Of a stretch of DNA of 64,000 nt, positions 43,425 through 52,620 are shown piece after piece. Numbering within the stretch: the stretch's first letter is position 1; the number at the start of each line of letters is the position of its first letter. Below the pieces are notes generated by a model. The model worked only from the letters and a program-made list of their open reading frames with translations, was not told where the DNA came from and did no database searches. The translations under genes were made by a program, and so were the position numbers. Source of the stretch: Bacillota bacterium (GTDB lineage: Bacteria; Bacillota; UBA4882; UBA8346); NCBI GenBank assembly GCA_023417475.1, contig JAEZFP010000068.1, positions 248,001 through 312,000 of the forward strand, written 5' to 3'.

Positions 43425-45422
43425 ATGATCCAGTTCAGCCACGATGAAATTCAAACATTTCGGGAACGGGTCACCGCAGATGATGCAATCATCGGTTGGT
43501 TACACGCTCAGAACCAAGCCGTCATCGAACGCCCGATTCTGGTGCCGGCGACGGGAATCGCCACTTGGAATCTGTATTATTTCTGCCCGGATCATTCGGT
43601 CCGGTTAGACTTTGATTGGGGGCAACCGCACCGTCACCGTTGCCCGGTGGATGGCGCCGTGTTCAGCGGCGAACCGTATGACGGCGCCTGGTGGGTGGCG
43701 GTCAATGAAAATAACGCCCGCGCCGTTTATCATTGCGGCTTATTGTGGCAACTGACGGAAGACCGCTGCTATCTTGAAAAGGCCAAAGCCATCATTTTAC
43801 AGTACGCCGCCGCCTACCCTCATTACGAAGTTCACGGCAATATCCCTCACAACAAACCGGGACGGATTTTCAGTCAAAGTATGTCTGACGCCCTCTGGAC
43901 CCGGAATATGGCGTTTGGTTACGATCTGATTCAAGCGGAGTTGACCCCGGACGAACGGACCTTGATCGAAAATGATTTACTGATCCCCAGTGCCGAATAT
44001 CTCAAAATCCAACGGATGGATCAAAATCACAATCATGAAGTGATCGTCAGCACTGCCATCGCCAGCGTCGCCATGCTGACGGGACGGGAGGATCTGCTAC
44101 AATTCGCGGTTTACGCTCCTTACGGTCTCCGCTATCAACTGGAACATTCCTTGTTGGCGGACGGATTTTGGTTTGAGGGAACGCTCCATTATCATTTTTA
44201 TGCATTGGAACAGTTCGTCGAGTATGAAAAGTTCGCCCGCCGCACTCCCCACCGTCTGATCGAGCACCCCAATTACCGGCTGTTGTTTGATTTTCCGTTC
44301 CGGGTCATTCACCCCGACGGCAGTTTCCCGCAGCTAAACGACGACATTGTCCGGCCGGAACCCCGCGATCCTAGTATTCTCTATGAGTTCGCCTATGGAC
44401 AATACGGCGTTCCGGAATACGCCTGGCTGCTCAATCAATTTTATAACGGTTCAAAACGACTGAATCTAAATTCGTTTTTCTATGGCGCGCCCGACCTTGC
44501 CAAAGCCGCCCCGCCGCTTTTCACAGATTATCATCAGGCCGGCGCTTCCGGGCTGACGGTTTTCCGGGGATCCGACCGACGGTTTCTGCTGATTAAGCAT
44601 GCGCCGTTCGGCGGCGAACATGATCATTACGACCGGTTGGCCATCTCGTTTGAAGCGTTTGGCGACCGGATCGCTCCCGATTTAGGCACCACCGGGTACG
44701 GAGCCAAGTTGCATTATGACTTTTACAAAAATACCGGCACCCATAATACCGTGACGATTCATGAGGCGAACCAACCGCCGGCCAATCCGAAGATACTCCG
44801 TTACGAACGGACCGCCGATTCGCTCCTGCTTGATACGGAAGTCCGTTGGGACGGCACGGCGCAGCTCCCCAACTGCCATACCCGGATCGAATGGGACGAA
44901 CCCAGCTACTCGGGGGTCGCCATGCGGCGGATCATTGTCTGGTGCGAGCGATATTTTATTGACATTTTCAAAGTCGACGGAGTCGCCAACCGGACGATTG
45001 ATTGGTCGCTGCACGTGCGCGGCAACCTCTTACCCGCTGCCGGCCTGCTTCCGTTTGGCGGTCAATTCAGCGCCCAAAAACCGTTTAAATATTTCAAGGC
45101 GGTGCATACCCGGGCAATGTCGGATCAACCGGTCGTTTCCGAATGGGAATTGCCTCACTCAAAAATGCGAATTTTCTCCCTGGCAACGCCGGACGCCGGT
45201 TGTTATCACGCGCTGGCGCCGGACAATCCCGCCACCCAAGACTTATCCTTTCTGGTGCAACGGATCACCGGCACCCACGGGCTATTTGTGAATGTGTTTG
45301 AGGTTTGGGCGCAAGACGACCGGCCTTCCGTGGACGAGGCGCGGATCGGGTTGGCAAAAGAGCGGGTTTCCGTGGCGATTATCAGTGCAACCGGCGTAAA
45401 GGAACATTTGATTAGGTTCTGA
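43425..45422 (+). CDS. Heparinase II/III-family protein (polysaccharide lyase)
   Basis: 665 residues. A helical N-terminal toroid of about 340 residues (DGAWWVAVNENNARAVYHCG, QNHNHEVIVSTAIASVAML) is followed by a beta-sandwich domain. That domain has GGEHDHYDRLAISFEAFG, DLGTTGYGAKLHYDFYKNT and HNTVTIHEANQPP. This fits the heparinase II/III fold used for uronate-containing polysaccharides. There is no signal peptide, so substrates would be imported oligosaccharides. ATG at 43425 follows GGAGG; TATAAT at 43385 may be its -10. It stands alone, on the opposite strand from its neighbours. Exact substrate unknown. Confidence 0.85.
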   Translation: MIQFSHDEIQTFRERVTADDAIIGWLHAQNQAVIERPILVPATGIATWNLYYFCPDHSVRLDFDWGQPHRHRCPVDGAVFSGEPYDGAWWVAVNENNARAVYHCGLLWQLTEDRCYLEKAKAIILQYAAAYPHYEVHGNIPHNKPGRIFSQSMSDALWTRNMAFGYDLIQAELTPDERTLIENDLLIPSAEYLKIQRMDQNHNHEVIVSTAIASVAMLTGREDLLQFAVYAPYGLRYQLEHSLLADGFWFEGTLHYHFYALEQFVEYEKFARRTPHRLIEHPNYRLLFDFPFRVIHPDGSFPQLNDDIVRPEPRDPSILYEFAYGQYGVPEYAWLLNQFYNGSKRLNLNSFFYGAPDLAKAAPPLFTDYHQAGASGLTVFRGSDRRFLLIKHAPFGGEHDHYDRLAISFEAFGDRIAPDLGTTGYGAKLHYDFYKNTGTHNTVTIHEANQPPANPKILRYERTADSLLLDTEVRWDGTAQLPNCHTRIEWDEPSYSGVAMRRIIVWCERYFIDIFKVDGVANRTIDWSLHVRGNLLPAAGLLPFGGQFSAQKPFKYFKAVHTRAMSDQPVVSEWELPHSKMRIFSLATPDAGCYHALAPDNPATQDLSFLVQRITGTHGLFVNVFEVWAQDDRPSVDEARIGLAKERVSVAIISATGVKEHLIRF

Positions 45423-45461
45423 TGATTTACGGCTTGGCAAAATTAACGGAAGGAGCAATTA

Positions 45462-45598
45462 GCTTGCTTGAAAGCTCGGCAAGCTGGATTTGTGGATAAG
45501 TAAGCTTGCCGAGTCGTTCCGCAAGCTGGATTTGTGGATAAGTAAGCTTGCTGAGTCGTTCTGCAAGCTGGATTTGTGGATAAGTAAGCTTGCTGAAT
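45462..45598. repeat. 42-bp tandem repeat, three units with DnaA boxes
   Basis: Same 42-bp unit as at 16789-17049, starting at 45462, 45504 and 45546 with an 11-base partial unit after. Perfect TGTGGATAA nonamers lie at 45491, 45533 and 45575. The AGCTTGC/GCAAGCT stems are kept while the 11-base loops differ between units. Located between two convergent genes, the heparinase-like gene and the D-aminoacylase gene. The orientation is the same as in the first cluster. Confidence 0.92.
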
Positions 45599-45606
45599 CC
45601 CCAGGT

Positions 45607-47181
45607 TCAACGGATAATTTGTCCATTACCCCCGGCAGTGACCGTTTGACCGTCATACACCAGGCCGCCGTTGACGATCACTTTTTCGATCCCCAACGGA
45701 AACTGCTCCGGTTCCTGGTACGTCCCGACATCGCGGATCCGTTCCAAATCGAAAACCGTCACATCGCCATGGTACCCCGCCAATAGCGCTCCCCGTTGCG
45801 CTAACGCAAAAGTTTGCGCCGGTTTGAACGTCATTTTATAGATGGCTTCCTCCAGCGACAGCACCGGTTGTTGTTTGACATATTGATGGATGAAACGCGG
45901 AAAGGCGCCGTAAACTCGCGGATGAGGTTTGCCGCTCAGCAAACCGTCGGTACAGACATTTTGTTCACTCCGTTGCAAAATTTGAATCAGGTGCTCCTCC
46001 GTACCGTAAAAATCAACCATACCGACGGCGTTTGCTTCTTCCAGCAACAGATCCAGCGTCGCTTCGAGCGGCGGTTGATTCCGCAGCTTACCGATTTCCA
46101 TGAGATTTTTACCGACCGCTATCGCGTTTTGAGAAGTTTTGACGCTGGTGACATAGATCCCGTCGCAACCGGCAAAATCGATGAAATTGTCCCAACCGGC
46201 GCTGCCTTGTTCGATATCCCAAATCATCCGACGCCGTTGGAGCGGGTCAGCCAAGCGTTCAAGCAAACGGTCAGTCCCGCCGTCATGCGCCCACGGCGGC
46301 AAAATCACGCTCAACATGGTGCTGCCGGCGAGATACGGATACTGATCGAAGGATATTGCCAATCCTTCGTCCCGCGCCTGATCCAATTTGCGCAGCACCG
46401 CCTCAAAATGGCGCCAATTTTTTTTGCCGCAAACCTTGAAATGGGAGAAATGCACTTTCACGCCGGTTTCCCGGCCGATTCGCAATACCTCGTCCATCGA
46501 TTCCAGGATTGCGTCGGCTTCGCTGCGTTGGTGGACTACGAAGATTTTTCCCGCTGCGGCCACCACCTTGCATAACGCGATTAACTCCGCGGTATCGCCA
46601 TAGGCGCAAGGGATATAGATCAATCCGGTTGAAAGGCCCAACGCGCCGCCGGCCAGTTCTCGCTCCAGGATGACAGTCATCCGGTTTAATTCGGCGGCAG
46701 TGGCTTTCCGATTCGCCAAGCCCAGCGCTTCCATGCGCAGATTGCCGTGGGGCGCCAGATAACCGATATTGGTTTGCAATGGCCGCTTGGCCAATTCTTG
46801 GAGATAACCCGCAGTGGTCTCGTATTCCCAATTGATCGCAGCGCTTTCGCCATTCAACCCGGCAATGTTCTTCCGCCAACTGTCAATATAACCCAGCGGC
46901 AGCGGGGCCATGGAGATTCCGTCCTGACCGATCAACTCGGTGGTAATTCCCTGACGGACTTTAGCTTCCATTTTGCCATCGGTCAACAGGCGCAAATCCG
47001 AATGGCTATGGGTATCGATAAACCCCGGCGCGACGATTTTGGCGGTTGCGTCGATCACTAAAAGGTCGTCGACTACGATGCCCCGCTCCACCGCCTGAAT
47101 CAGGCCGTCCCGGATCAGGATGTCCCCTTGAAAAGCCTTCCGTAATGTCCCATCTACAATGGTTCCGTTTTTAATCAGCAT
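45607..47181 (-). CDS. N-acyl-D-amino-acid deacylase (D-aminoacylase family)
   Basis: Zinc amidohydrolase of 524 residues. The metal motif HSHSD is in APGFIDTHSHSDLRLLTDGK. GITTELIGQDGISMAP, STGLIYIPCAYGD, VHQRSEAD and HFKVCGKKNW follow, as in D-aminoacylases and N-acyl-D-glutamate deacylases. It would free D-amino acids from N-acyl or similar derivatives in the cytosol. ATG at 47181 has AAGGAG. Last gene of the dpaL operon, 44 bases after the hydantoinase. Confidence 0.9.
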   Translation of the reverse strand: MLIKNGTIVDGTLRKAFQGDILIRDGLIQAVERGIVVDDLLVIDATAKIVAPGFIDTHSHSDLRLLTDGKMEAKVRQGITTELIGQDGISMAPLPLGYIDSWRKNIAGLNGESAAINWEYETTAGYLQELAKRPLQTNIGYLAPHGNLRMEALGLANRKATAAELNRMTVILERELAGGALGLSTGLIYIPCAYGDTAELIALCKVVAAAGKIFVVHQRSEADAILESMDEVLRIGRETGVKVHFSHFKVCGKKNWRHFEAVLRKLDQARDEGLAISFDQYPYLAGSTMLSVILPPWAHDGGTDRLLERLADPLQRRRMIWDIEQGSAGWDNFIDFAGCDGIYVTSVKTSQNAIAVGKNLMEIGKLRNQPPLEATLDLLLEEANAVGMVDFYGTEEHLIQILQRSEQNVCTDGLLSGKPHPRVYGAFPRFIHQYVKQQPVLSLEEAIYKMTFKPAQTFALAQRGALLAGYHGDVTVFDLERIRDVGTYQEPEQFPLGIEKVIVNGGLVYDGQTVTAGGNGQIIR

Positions 47182-47225
47182 CCCGGTTCTCCTTGAGTGA
47201 TCATGTTGCAATGCCTTGGACGATT

Positions 47226-48626
47226 CTAATAGCCGATCTTCCGGGGAATGTACCGTCCCGAACCCGGTTCGCCGTAAAACACGCCGTCTTCGACCAGGAT
47301 CCGGCCGCCGGCGATCGTCATGACCGGCCAACCGTGGATGATCCGGCCGCCGTATAGGGTATAGGAATTTTGATAATGCAACGAATCTTCGGTCAATTCT
47401 TCGGTTTTGTCCAGATCGACCACCACGAGGTCGGCGTCACTCCCCGTCTGGATGGCGCCTTTTTGGGGATACAAACCGAATATTTTCGCCGGATTGTATG
47501 AAGTCAAGGCGCAGACCTGGTTGACGGTGAGTCGGCGTTGCCGCACGCCGTACTCCAACAAAAGCGGCAGCCGTTCTTCCAAACCGCTGACGCCGTTGAC
47601 GACTTTCGTAAAGTCCGGGATAATCCGCCCGGCGGCGTCTTTCGCTAAAAACCGCTGTTTTTCTTCTAGCGAGTAGGTGCAGTTATCGGAACCGATGGTG
47701 CTGAGGGCGCCCGACGCCAAGCCCCGCCATAAAGCAAGGTTGTCCGCCGGAGTCCGCAACGGCGGGCTCATAATCGCCCGGTACCCTTCGCCGCCTTCGT
47801 AGAGCGATTGATCCAACACCAGATAATGGGGGCAAGTTTCGGCAATCACCGCTTGTCCCTCGTTTTGGGCCGCAATGACACTGTCCAGCCCTTCTTGCGA
47901 CGATAAGTGGAAAATATATAACGGACTTCCGGCATACCGGGCCAGGTTAATGGCGCGGTCAACCGCCTCCTTTTCGCACAGGTTCGGTTTGGAAAGGGGA
48001 AAGTTGGTCCAGGATAGATCGCCGGACGCCCGCATCCGCTCCACATTCAATTCGGCGATGGCATTACTCTCGGCATGGACGCCCGGCAAGGCGCCGTGAG
48101 TACGGGCGGCGCTAAATACTTGGATCAAACCTTCGTCGTCAATCATGACCCCTTCTTTTTTGTAGGTCATGAACATTTTAAAACTGGGACAACCAAACGC
48201 GACGATCTCCGGTATCTCGGCGAGCACTCGCGGAGTCGCCTCGACAAATTTGGCGTGAATTCCATAATCAATGGCGCTACGGCGCATATCGTCCCGCCGC
48301 TCTTTAACTTTGGCCAAAACCGAATCGCCAACGCCGGTATTGGAAAAATCGATAAAAAAAGTGACCCCGCCAAAAGCCGCCACCTTACTCGCGGTATAAA
48401 AATCCAGTTGGCCCAGGCATCCCATGAACGGCGCTTCCACATGCATATGCGGTTCAATGACGCCGGGCAGAACATATTTCCCGGTCAGATCAACCGTCCG
48501 CTTGGCTTGGAGGAGCTTGCCCAACTGACCGACGGCGACAATCCTTCCGGCGTCGATGGCGATGTCCGCGGCATAGGTGTCGGTCGGGGTGACAATTTGG
48601 CCATTGCTTAGTAATAAATCGATCAT
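47226..48626 (-). CDS. Dihydropyrimidinase / D-hydantoinase family cyclic amidohydrolase
   Basis: 466 residues. The metal centre residues are visible: HMH in PGVIEPHMHVEAPF, the lysine expected to be carboxylated in SFKMFMTYKKEG, His in GVHAESNA and HLSSQEG, and Asp in IGSDNCTYS. It opens cyclic ureides such as hydantoins or dihydropyrimidines. The E. coli homologue HyuA sits beside ygeX and ygeY, and the homologues of both are in this operon. ATG at 48626 follows AGGTGA. A carbamoyl-amino acid would be the product, a fitting substrate for the M20 enzyme. Confidence 0.9.
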   Translation of the reverse strand: MIDLLLSNGQIVTPTDTYAADIAIDAGRIVAVGQLGKLLQAKRTVDLTGKYVLPGVIEPHMHVEAPFMGCLGQLDFYTASKVAAFGGVTFFIDFSNTGVGDSVLAKVKERRDDMRRSAIDYGIHAKFVEATPRVLAEIPEIVAFGCPSFKMFMTYKKEGVMIDDEGLIQVFSAARTHGALPGVHAESNAIAELNVERMRASGDLSWTNFPLSKPNLCEKEAVDRAINLARYAGSPLYIFHLSSQEGLDSVIAAQNEGQAVIAETCPHYLVLDQSLYEGGEGYRAIMSPPLRTPADNLALWRGLASGALSTIGSDNCTYSLEEKQRFLAKDAAGRIIPDFTKVVNGVSGLEERLPLLLEYGVRQRRLTVNQVCALTSYNPAKIFGLYPQKGAIQTGSDADLVVVDLDKTEELTEDSLHYQNSYTLYGGRIIHGWPVMTIAGGRILVEDGVFYGEPGSGRYIPRKIGY

Positions 48627-48668
48627 TCCATTCACCTGTCTCTCCGGTTGCAGCGTTCCCAACCCGCT

Positions 48669-49355
48669 TTATCGATACAAACCCTGTCGTGAAACTCCCA
48701 AACCGTGACCAACGATCCCCTCGATGGCCGTCAAACCGCAGACCACCGGATCCAAGACGGGAATCCCCAAATGTTGCGACAATTCCGCCGTTGACAACAT
48801 TGTCATCCCGGCGCACCCATAAATTAAAACCTCACAACCCTGATTGATGGCGTGCGCTCCCCGCTCCAACACTTTTTCCTTTAATAACTCCGGCGCGGCG
48901 AGCATCGCTTCGATACTCAAATTTAACGATTCAACCGAAGCCAAGCGACTTTTAAGCCCGTTTTTCAGCACCAGTTGCTCCATCATGGTCGCCGCCTTGT
49001 CAACCGCTGCCAGGATACTGAATTTATAGCCTAACAATAACGCCAGCGCCATGGAGGCTTCGGCGATCCCCACGACCGGAACGGGCGCTTTCTCTTTAAG
49101 CGCCTCCAAACAGGGATCACCAAAACATGCTAAGACGATTCCGTGGTAGCCGGTCAACGGGAGCTGATTCAGCAACGCCAGAACTTCGTGCCCGGCTTGG
49201 GTATAATCGGCGAAACTTTCCAACACTTCCGGGGCTTTGGGGTTGCGGATCACCTCCGCCGCGAAACCGGCGCTTTGATGGGCGGCGACCGTCTGCGCGA
49301 TACTCCGGGTCATGCTTTCCGAGGCGTTGGGATTGATAACGAGCAATTTTTTCAT
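48669..49355 (-). CDS. Hydantoin/allantoin-type racemase (Asp/Glu racemase superfamily)
   Basis: 228 residues. The start KLLVINPNASESMT, the first catalytic Cys in IVLACFGDPCLEAL and the second in EVLIYGCAGMTML fit the two-cysteine mechanism of hydantoin and allantoin racemases. It would interconvert the enantiomers of a 5-substituted hydantoin before ring opening. ATG at 49355 overlaps the stop of the upstream ATPase gene (ATGA). The next gene is the hydantoinase, consistent with sequential action. Confidence 0.88.
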   Translation of the reverse strand: MKKLLVINPNASESMTRSIAQTVAAHQSAGFAAEVIRNPKAPEVLESFADYTQAGHEVLALLNQLPLTGYHGIVLACFGDPCLEALKEKAPVPVVGIAEASMALALLLGYKFSILAAVDKAATMMEQLVLKNGLKSRLASVESLNLSIEAMLAAPELLKEKVLERGAHAINQGCEVLIYGCAGMTMLSTAELSQHLGIPVLDPVVCGLTAIEGIVGHGLGVSRQGLYR

Positions 49356-50179
49356 GATCGCCACTCCCATTGCGTTTTCAATTCGTCAATATCGATCACA
49401 TCCGGCCGGATTCCGTAGGGCATCAACACTTGCGCCAATTGCGTCACCACCGGCGGTTTGACATAGGCTGCTTTGAGTTTTTCCGGTTCCGCGAAAATCT
49501 GCCGCACACTGCTGTCCAGCCAAACCTGTCCTTGGGTCATCACGATAATCCGCTTGGCGTATTGGGCGACAATATGCATTTCATGCGTAACAATGATTAT
49601 GGTATGGCCATGGGTCTCATTTAACATCTTTAAGAACTCCATGACCTCAATCGACTGCTTATAATCCTGTCCCGTGGTGGGTTCATCGACGATGATCACT
49701 TCCGGTTTCAAGGACAAGATGGAGGCGATGGCCACCCGTTGGCGCAGGCCTTTCGTTAAGAAAAACGGATGATCGGGGAATAATTCGGGTTTAATTCCGG
49801 CGATTTGGGCCGCTTCATTCACCCTGGCTTTGACTTCGGTCTCGGAAAGTCCGATATTGCGCGGGGCATAAGCGATTTCGTCATAAACGTTGTTATTGAA
49901 AATTTGATGGTCGGGATTTTGAAAAACATAACCGATCCGCTTGACCAACTCTTTTTGAATCCGATTTTTGGAAGTATCGATCCCGTCCACCAGAATCGTG
50001 CCGCTGGTTGGTTTGAGGATTCCATTGAGACACTTCGATAAGGTTGTCTTGCCACAGCCGTTTTGACCGATTAAGGCGACAAACTCACCTTTTTCGATGT
50101 TCAAATTCACATTATTCAGGGCGTTGGTCCCGTCGCTATAGGTATAAATCAGCTTGTTGATCGCAATGATGTCAGCCAT
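49352..50179 (-). CDS. ECF transporter ATPase (second A component)
   Basis: 275 residues. Walker A GQNGCGKTTLS, Q-loop VFQNPDHQIFN, Walker B VIIVDEPTTGQD and switch His VTHEMH are present. In the signature position it reads LTKGLRQRVAI, with Lys-Gly-Leu replacing the usual Ser-Gly-Gly, so this site may be weak. The QNPDHQ Q-loop is typical of EcfA proteins. It pairs with the neighbouring ATPase as the second half of the heterodimer. ATG at 50179 has GGAGGGT. Confidence 0.88.
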   Translation of the reverse strand: MADIIAINKLIYTYSDGTNALNNVNLNIEKGEFVALIGQNGCGKTTLSKCLNGILKPTSGTILVDGIDTSKNRIQKELVKRIGYVFQNPDHQIFNNNVYDEIAYAPRNIGLSETEVKARVNEAAQIAGIKPELFPDHPFFLTKGLRQRVAIASILSLKPEVIIVDEPTTGQDYKQSIEVMEFLKMLNETHGHTIIIVTHEMHIVAQYAKRIIVMTQGQVWLDSSVRQIFAEPEKLKAAYVKPPVVTQLAQVLMPYGIRPDVIDIDELKTQWEWRS

Positions 50180-51041
50180 CGGCCTGTACCCTCCGTTCTC
50201 CGACGATCGCCTGAATTTCGGCAACAATCGCGGCAAACTTCACCGGAGCCACTTTCGCGATTCCCTTTTTCTCATAGAGGTGATACAAAAATTCGATGGA
50301 TTCGGGTACTTTTAAACCGTTTGCTTTGATTAACGGGATATCGCAGAAAAACCGGTCGGCGTCCTCATAACGGACGACTTCGCCGTGGTTCATCAGGAGA
50401 ATTTTATCGGAAAGCTCGGCGATTTTTTCGATGTTATGCTCCACAACGATGACGGTAATCTTTAATTCGCGTTTCATGATTTCCAGGAGTTCGAAGATAT
50501 CGTCCTTGGACTTGGGATCAAGCATCGAGGTGGGTTCATCTAAGATGATAATCTTCGGTTTCATCGCAATTACGCTGGCAATCGCGACCCGTTGCTTTTG
50601 ACCGCCGGACAAATCATAAGGCGGTTTGTCCAAAAGGTCGCTGATGGATGTCAACCCGCTAACCCAAGCGATCCGCTCCTGGATTTCCGTTTCGTCGATG
50701 CCGATGTTTTCAAGGCCAAACGCGATCTCCTCTTCCACGCTCATTGTCGTAAATTGGGCATCGGGATCGCTAAAGACCATCCCGATGTTTTCGGCAATCA
50801 CCCGCGAATCGTTATCTTTGATGTCTTCGCCGAAAAATCGCACCACGCCTTGATAGATGCCGGAAAAACTATTGGGGATGATCCCTTTGATGCAAGAAAC
50901 CAGCGTCGTTTTGCCCGACTCGTTGGAACCCACCACCCCTAAAAAGATGTTCTCGGGGATGGCGAGATTGATATTTTTCAGGGCATTTTCTTCGGTATCG
51001 AAATATTTCCAAGCTAAGTTTTCGATCTCTATGGCATTCAT
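50172..51041 (-). CDS. ECF transporter ATPase (first A component)
   Basis: 289 residues. Walker A GSNESGKTTLV, Q-loop FSDPDAQFTTMSV, signature LSGGQKQRVAIASV and Walker B IIILDEPTSMLDP are intact. The C-terminal extension of some 60 residues is typical for EcfA. It overlaps the next ATPase gene by eight bases. The paired intact and degenerate signature sequences suggest one strong and one weak ATP site. ATG at 51041 follows GAGGGGAAGG. Confidence 0.9.
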   Translation of the reverse strand: MNAIEIENLAWKYFDTEENALKNINLAIPENIFLGVVGSNESGKTTLVSCIKGIIPNSFSGIYQGVVRFFGEDIKDNDSRVIAENIGMVFSDPDAQFTTMSVEEEIAFGLENIGIDETEIQERIAWVSGLTSISDLLDKPPYDLSGGQKQRVAIASVIAMKPKIIILDEPTSMLDPKSKDDIFELLEIMKRELKITVIVVEHNIEKIAELSDKILLMNHGEVVRYEDADRFFCDIPLIKANGLKVPESIEFLYHLYEKKGIAKVAPVKFAAIVAEIQAIVGERRVQADG

Positions 51042-51043
51042 CG

Positions 51044-51931
51044 TTACGACCTTCCCCTCAGCAGCTGCAAAAAGTAGCTATCAATCGGCGAGTGGCTCAA
51101 AGCAAACAGATTGCTACTTAATTGAAGATAAACCACACCGGCGAATAACAAAATGACCAAACCGGCAATCAGGTAGTCCCAACCTTGAGTCCGCATGTTA
51201 TGGGACAAATAATCGGGGCGTTTTTTGCCGCGATAGGTTCCTTGCAGGACCGTACCTTTGGAGTATAACGCCACGCTAATATCTTCCGACCGTCTGATCG
51301 CCAAAGTGAATAAGGGAATCATATACATGCAGTAATGCTTGACCTTTCCCGCCAACGACAATTCCGTCATATCCAACCCGCGGGCTTGCTCCGCCTCCCG
51401 GATGATCCGGTAGTCCTCCATAAAAACTCCCGCCGAACGCAAGGACAATCCAATAAAATACGTGACCGCGAAGGGAATTTTCATGTTCCTGAAAGCGACC
51501 AGTATGTCTTTCTCCCGGTTGGTCGAAAAGTAAAAAATGGACGAGAAAACCAAGGTGATAATCCGGACATAAATGCACAACGCCCAGATCATTGAGCCGT
51601 AGTAGAGCTTCAAGGACCCGATTTCGGCCAAAGTAAATTCCCGCCCTTGTTTATTGGGAAACAACGTGTAGGTAAATGCGATAAATATTCCGACTGTGAC
51701 CACCATGGGCAGGTAGATTTTTAACTGTTTCAAATCGACTTTCGCATAAACGAACAATCCCAGCAGCAGCAGGAGGAATATCAGATTGACCTCCGGACGC
51801 TCAATAAACAGGGGCATAAATCCTGTCGTAAGGAAAATAATGAGCCTTACGACAGGATGGAGTTTATAAATTGGTGACTGTGTCGGGACAAATCCTAAGA
51901 TTGTTTTTTGCATCTTTGCGTTTCTTGACAT
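51044..51931 (-). CDS. ECF transporter T component
   Basis: 295 residues, CbiQ/EcfT family. Membrane helices lie near residues 28-60, 68-90 and 105-130, with more to the end. The coupling-helix motif with Ala-Arg-Gly is visible in REAEQARGLDMTEL, and ALYSKG is close to the second coupling motif. It links the two ATPases to the S component. ATG at 51931 follows GAGGTGAC. Confidence 0.88.
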   Translation of the reverse strand: MSRNAKMQKTILGFVPTQSPIYKLHPVVRLIIFLTTGFMPLFIERPEVNLIFLLLLLGLFVYAKVDLKQLKIYLPMVVTVGIFIAFTYTLFPNKQGREFTLAEIGSLKLYYGSMIWALCIYVRIITLVFSSIFYFSTNREKDILVAFRNMKIPFAVTYFIGLSLRSAGVFMEDYRIIREAEQARGLDMTELSLAGKVKHYCMYMIPLFTLAIRRSEDISVALYSKGTVLQGTYRGKKRPDYLSHNMRTQGWDYLIAGLVILLFAGVVYLQLSSNLFALSHSPIDSYFLQLLRGRS

Positions 51932-51954
51932 ACCGTCACCTCATTATGGTAGAA

Positions 51955-52560
51955 TTACGCCCAGAACCCTTTGCAGAACGTTTTGGTCTTCATGACAATC
52001 GGGGAAATGAATTTCAGCATAATGACGCCCAAAATCCACGATGCCACCGAATTACCGAGGAACCAACCCAGAAAGACGGTCAAATGCGCTTCGGGAGTGA
52101 TCAACCCAAACGCCCGTAATACGGTGCTGCCCCAGGCGGCCCCGATAATGTTGGAGATCAAAATCCCAAACACAGTGAAGACAGCCCAATCTTTTTTACT
52201 GGTCAACCGGGGATCGGCGCCCAACATCCGGAAGGCTAAACCGCCCACAATTCCTTGGGCCAGGTTGCCGGGGATGTACGCCAATGATACCGGCAACGCC
52301 GCCGAACCGGAGATGGCGTTGGAGATGATCGGGAAAACAATCGAAGCGACGCCGCCCCAACCACCATACCAAATACTGCTGACCGCTTGAATCGCTTGTC
52401 CCGGCCAAAACGCGGAGACAAAGCCCAGGGGTACCGCGATACTGCCAAAGGTTCCAACGACCACGCCCACCCCGGTAAACAAGGCCATCATCACAAAATG
52501 AGAAAGACTGGGTTTGCGGATCTCACCGGGTAATGTCTGCCAAACACCTTTGAAACTCAT
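51955..52560 (-). CDS. ECF transporter S component, unknown substrate
   Basis: 201 residues with about six membrane helices. HFVMMALFTGVGVVVGTFGSI starts the core, and the loop SAFWPGQAIQAVSSIWYGGWGG resembles thiamine/HMP-type S components. The dedicated T and A genes downstream make a complete group I ECF system. Surrounding enzymes point to a ureide, hydantoin or amino-acid derivative as substrate, a class not normally assigned to S components. A vitamin precursor remains possible. ATG at 52560 has AAGGAGTGG. Confidence 0.82.
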   Translation of the reverse strand: MSFKGVWQTLPGEIRKPSLSHFVMMALFTGVGVVVGTFGSIAVPLGFVSAFWPGQAIQAVSSIWYGGWGGVASIVFPIISNAISGSAALPVSLAYIPGNLAQGIVGGLAFRMLGADPRLTSKKDWAVFTVFGILISNIIGAAWGSTVLRAFGLITPEAHLTVFLGWFLGNSVASWILGVIMLKFISPIVMKTKTFCKGFWA

Positions 52561-52591
52561 GAAGACCACTCCTTTTTGATGTGTTTATTAT

Positions 52592-52619
52592 TAAGACACG
52601 TTTTGGTAACGGTGTCTTA
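52592..52619 (-). other. mRNA hairpin between the M20 gene and the S component gene
   Basis: Inverted repeat TAAGACAC/GTGTCTTA with a partly paired inner loop, right after the M20 stop. There is no T tract, so it is not a terminator. It may set relative mRNA stability between the enzyme and transporter parts of the operon. Confidence 0.5.
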
Positions 52620-52620
52620 T

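Noticed and set aside
45814..46575. A 253-residue plus-strand frame opposite the D-aminoacylase gene
   Set aside because: It mirrors a clearly conserved minus-strand gene and shows no recognisable protein features.
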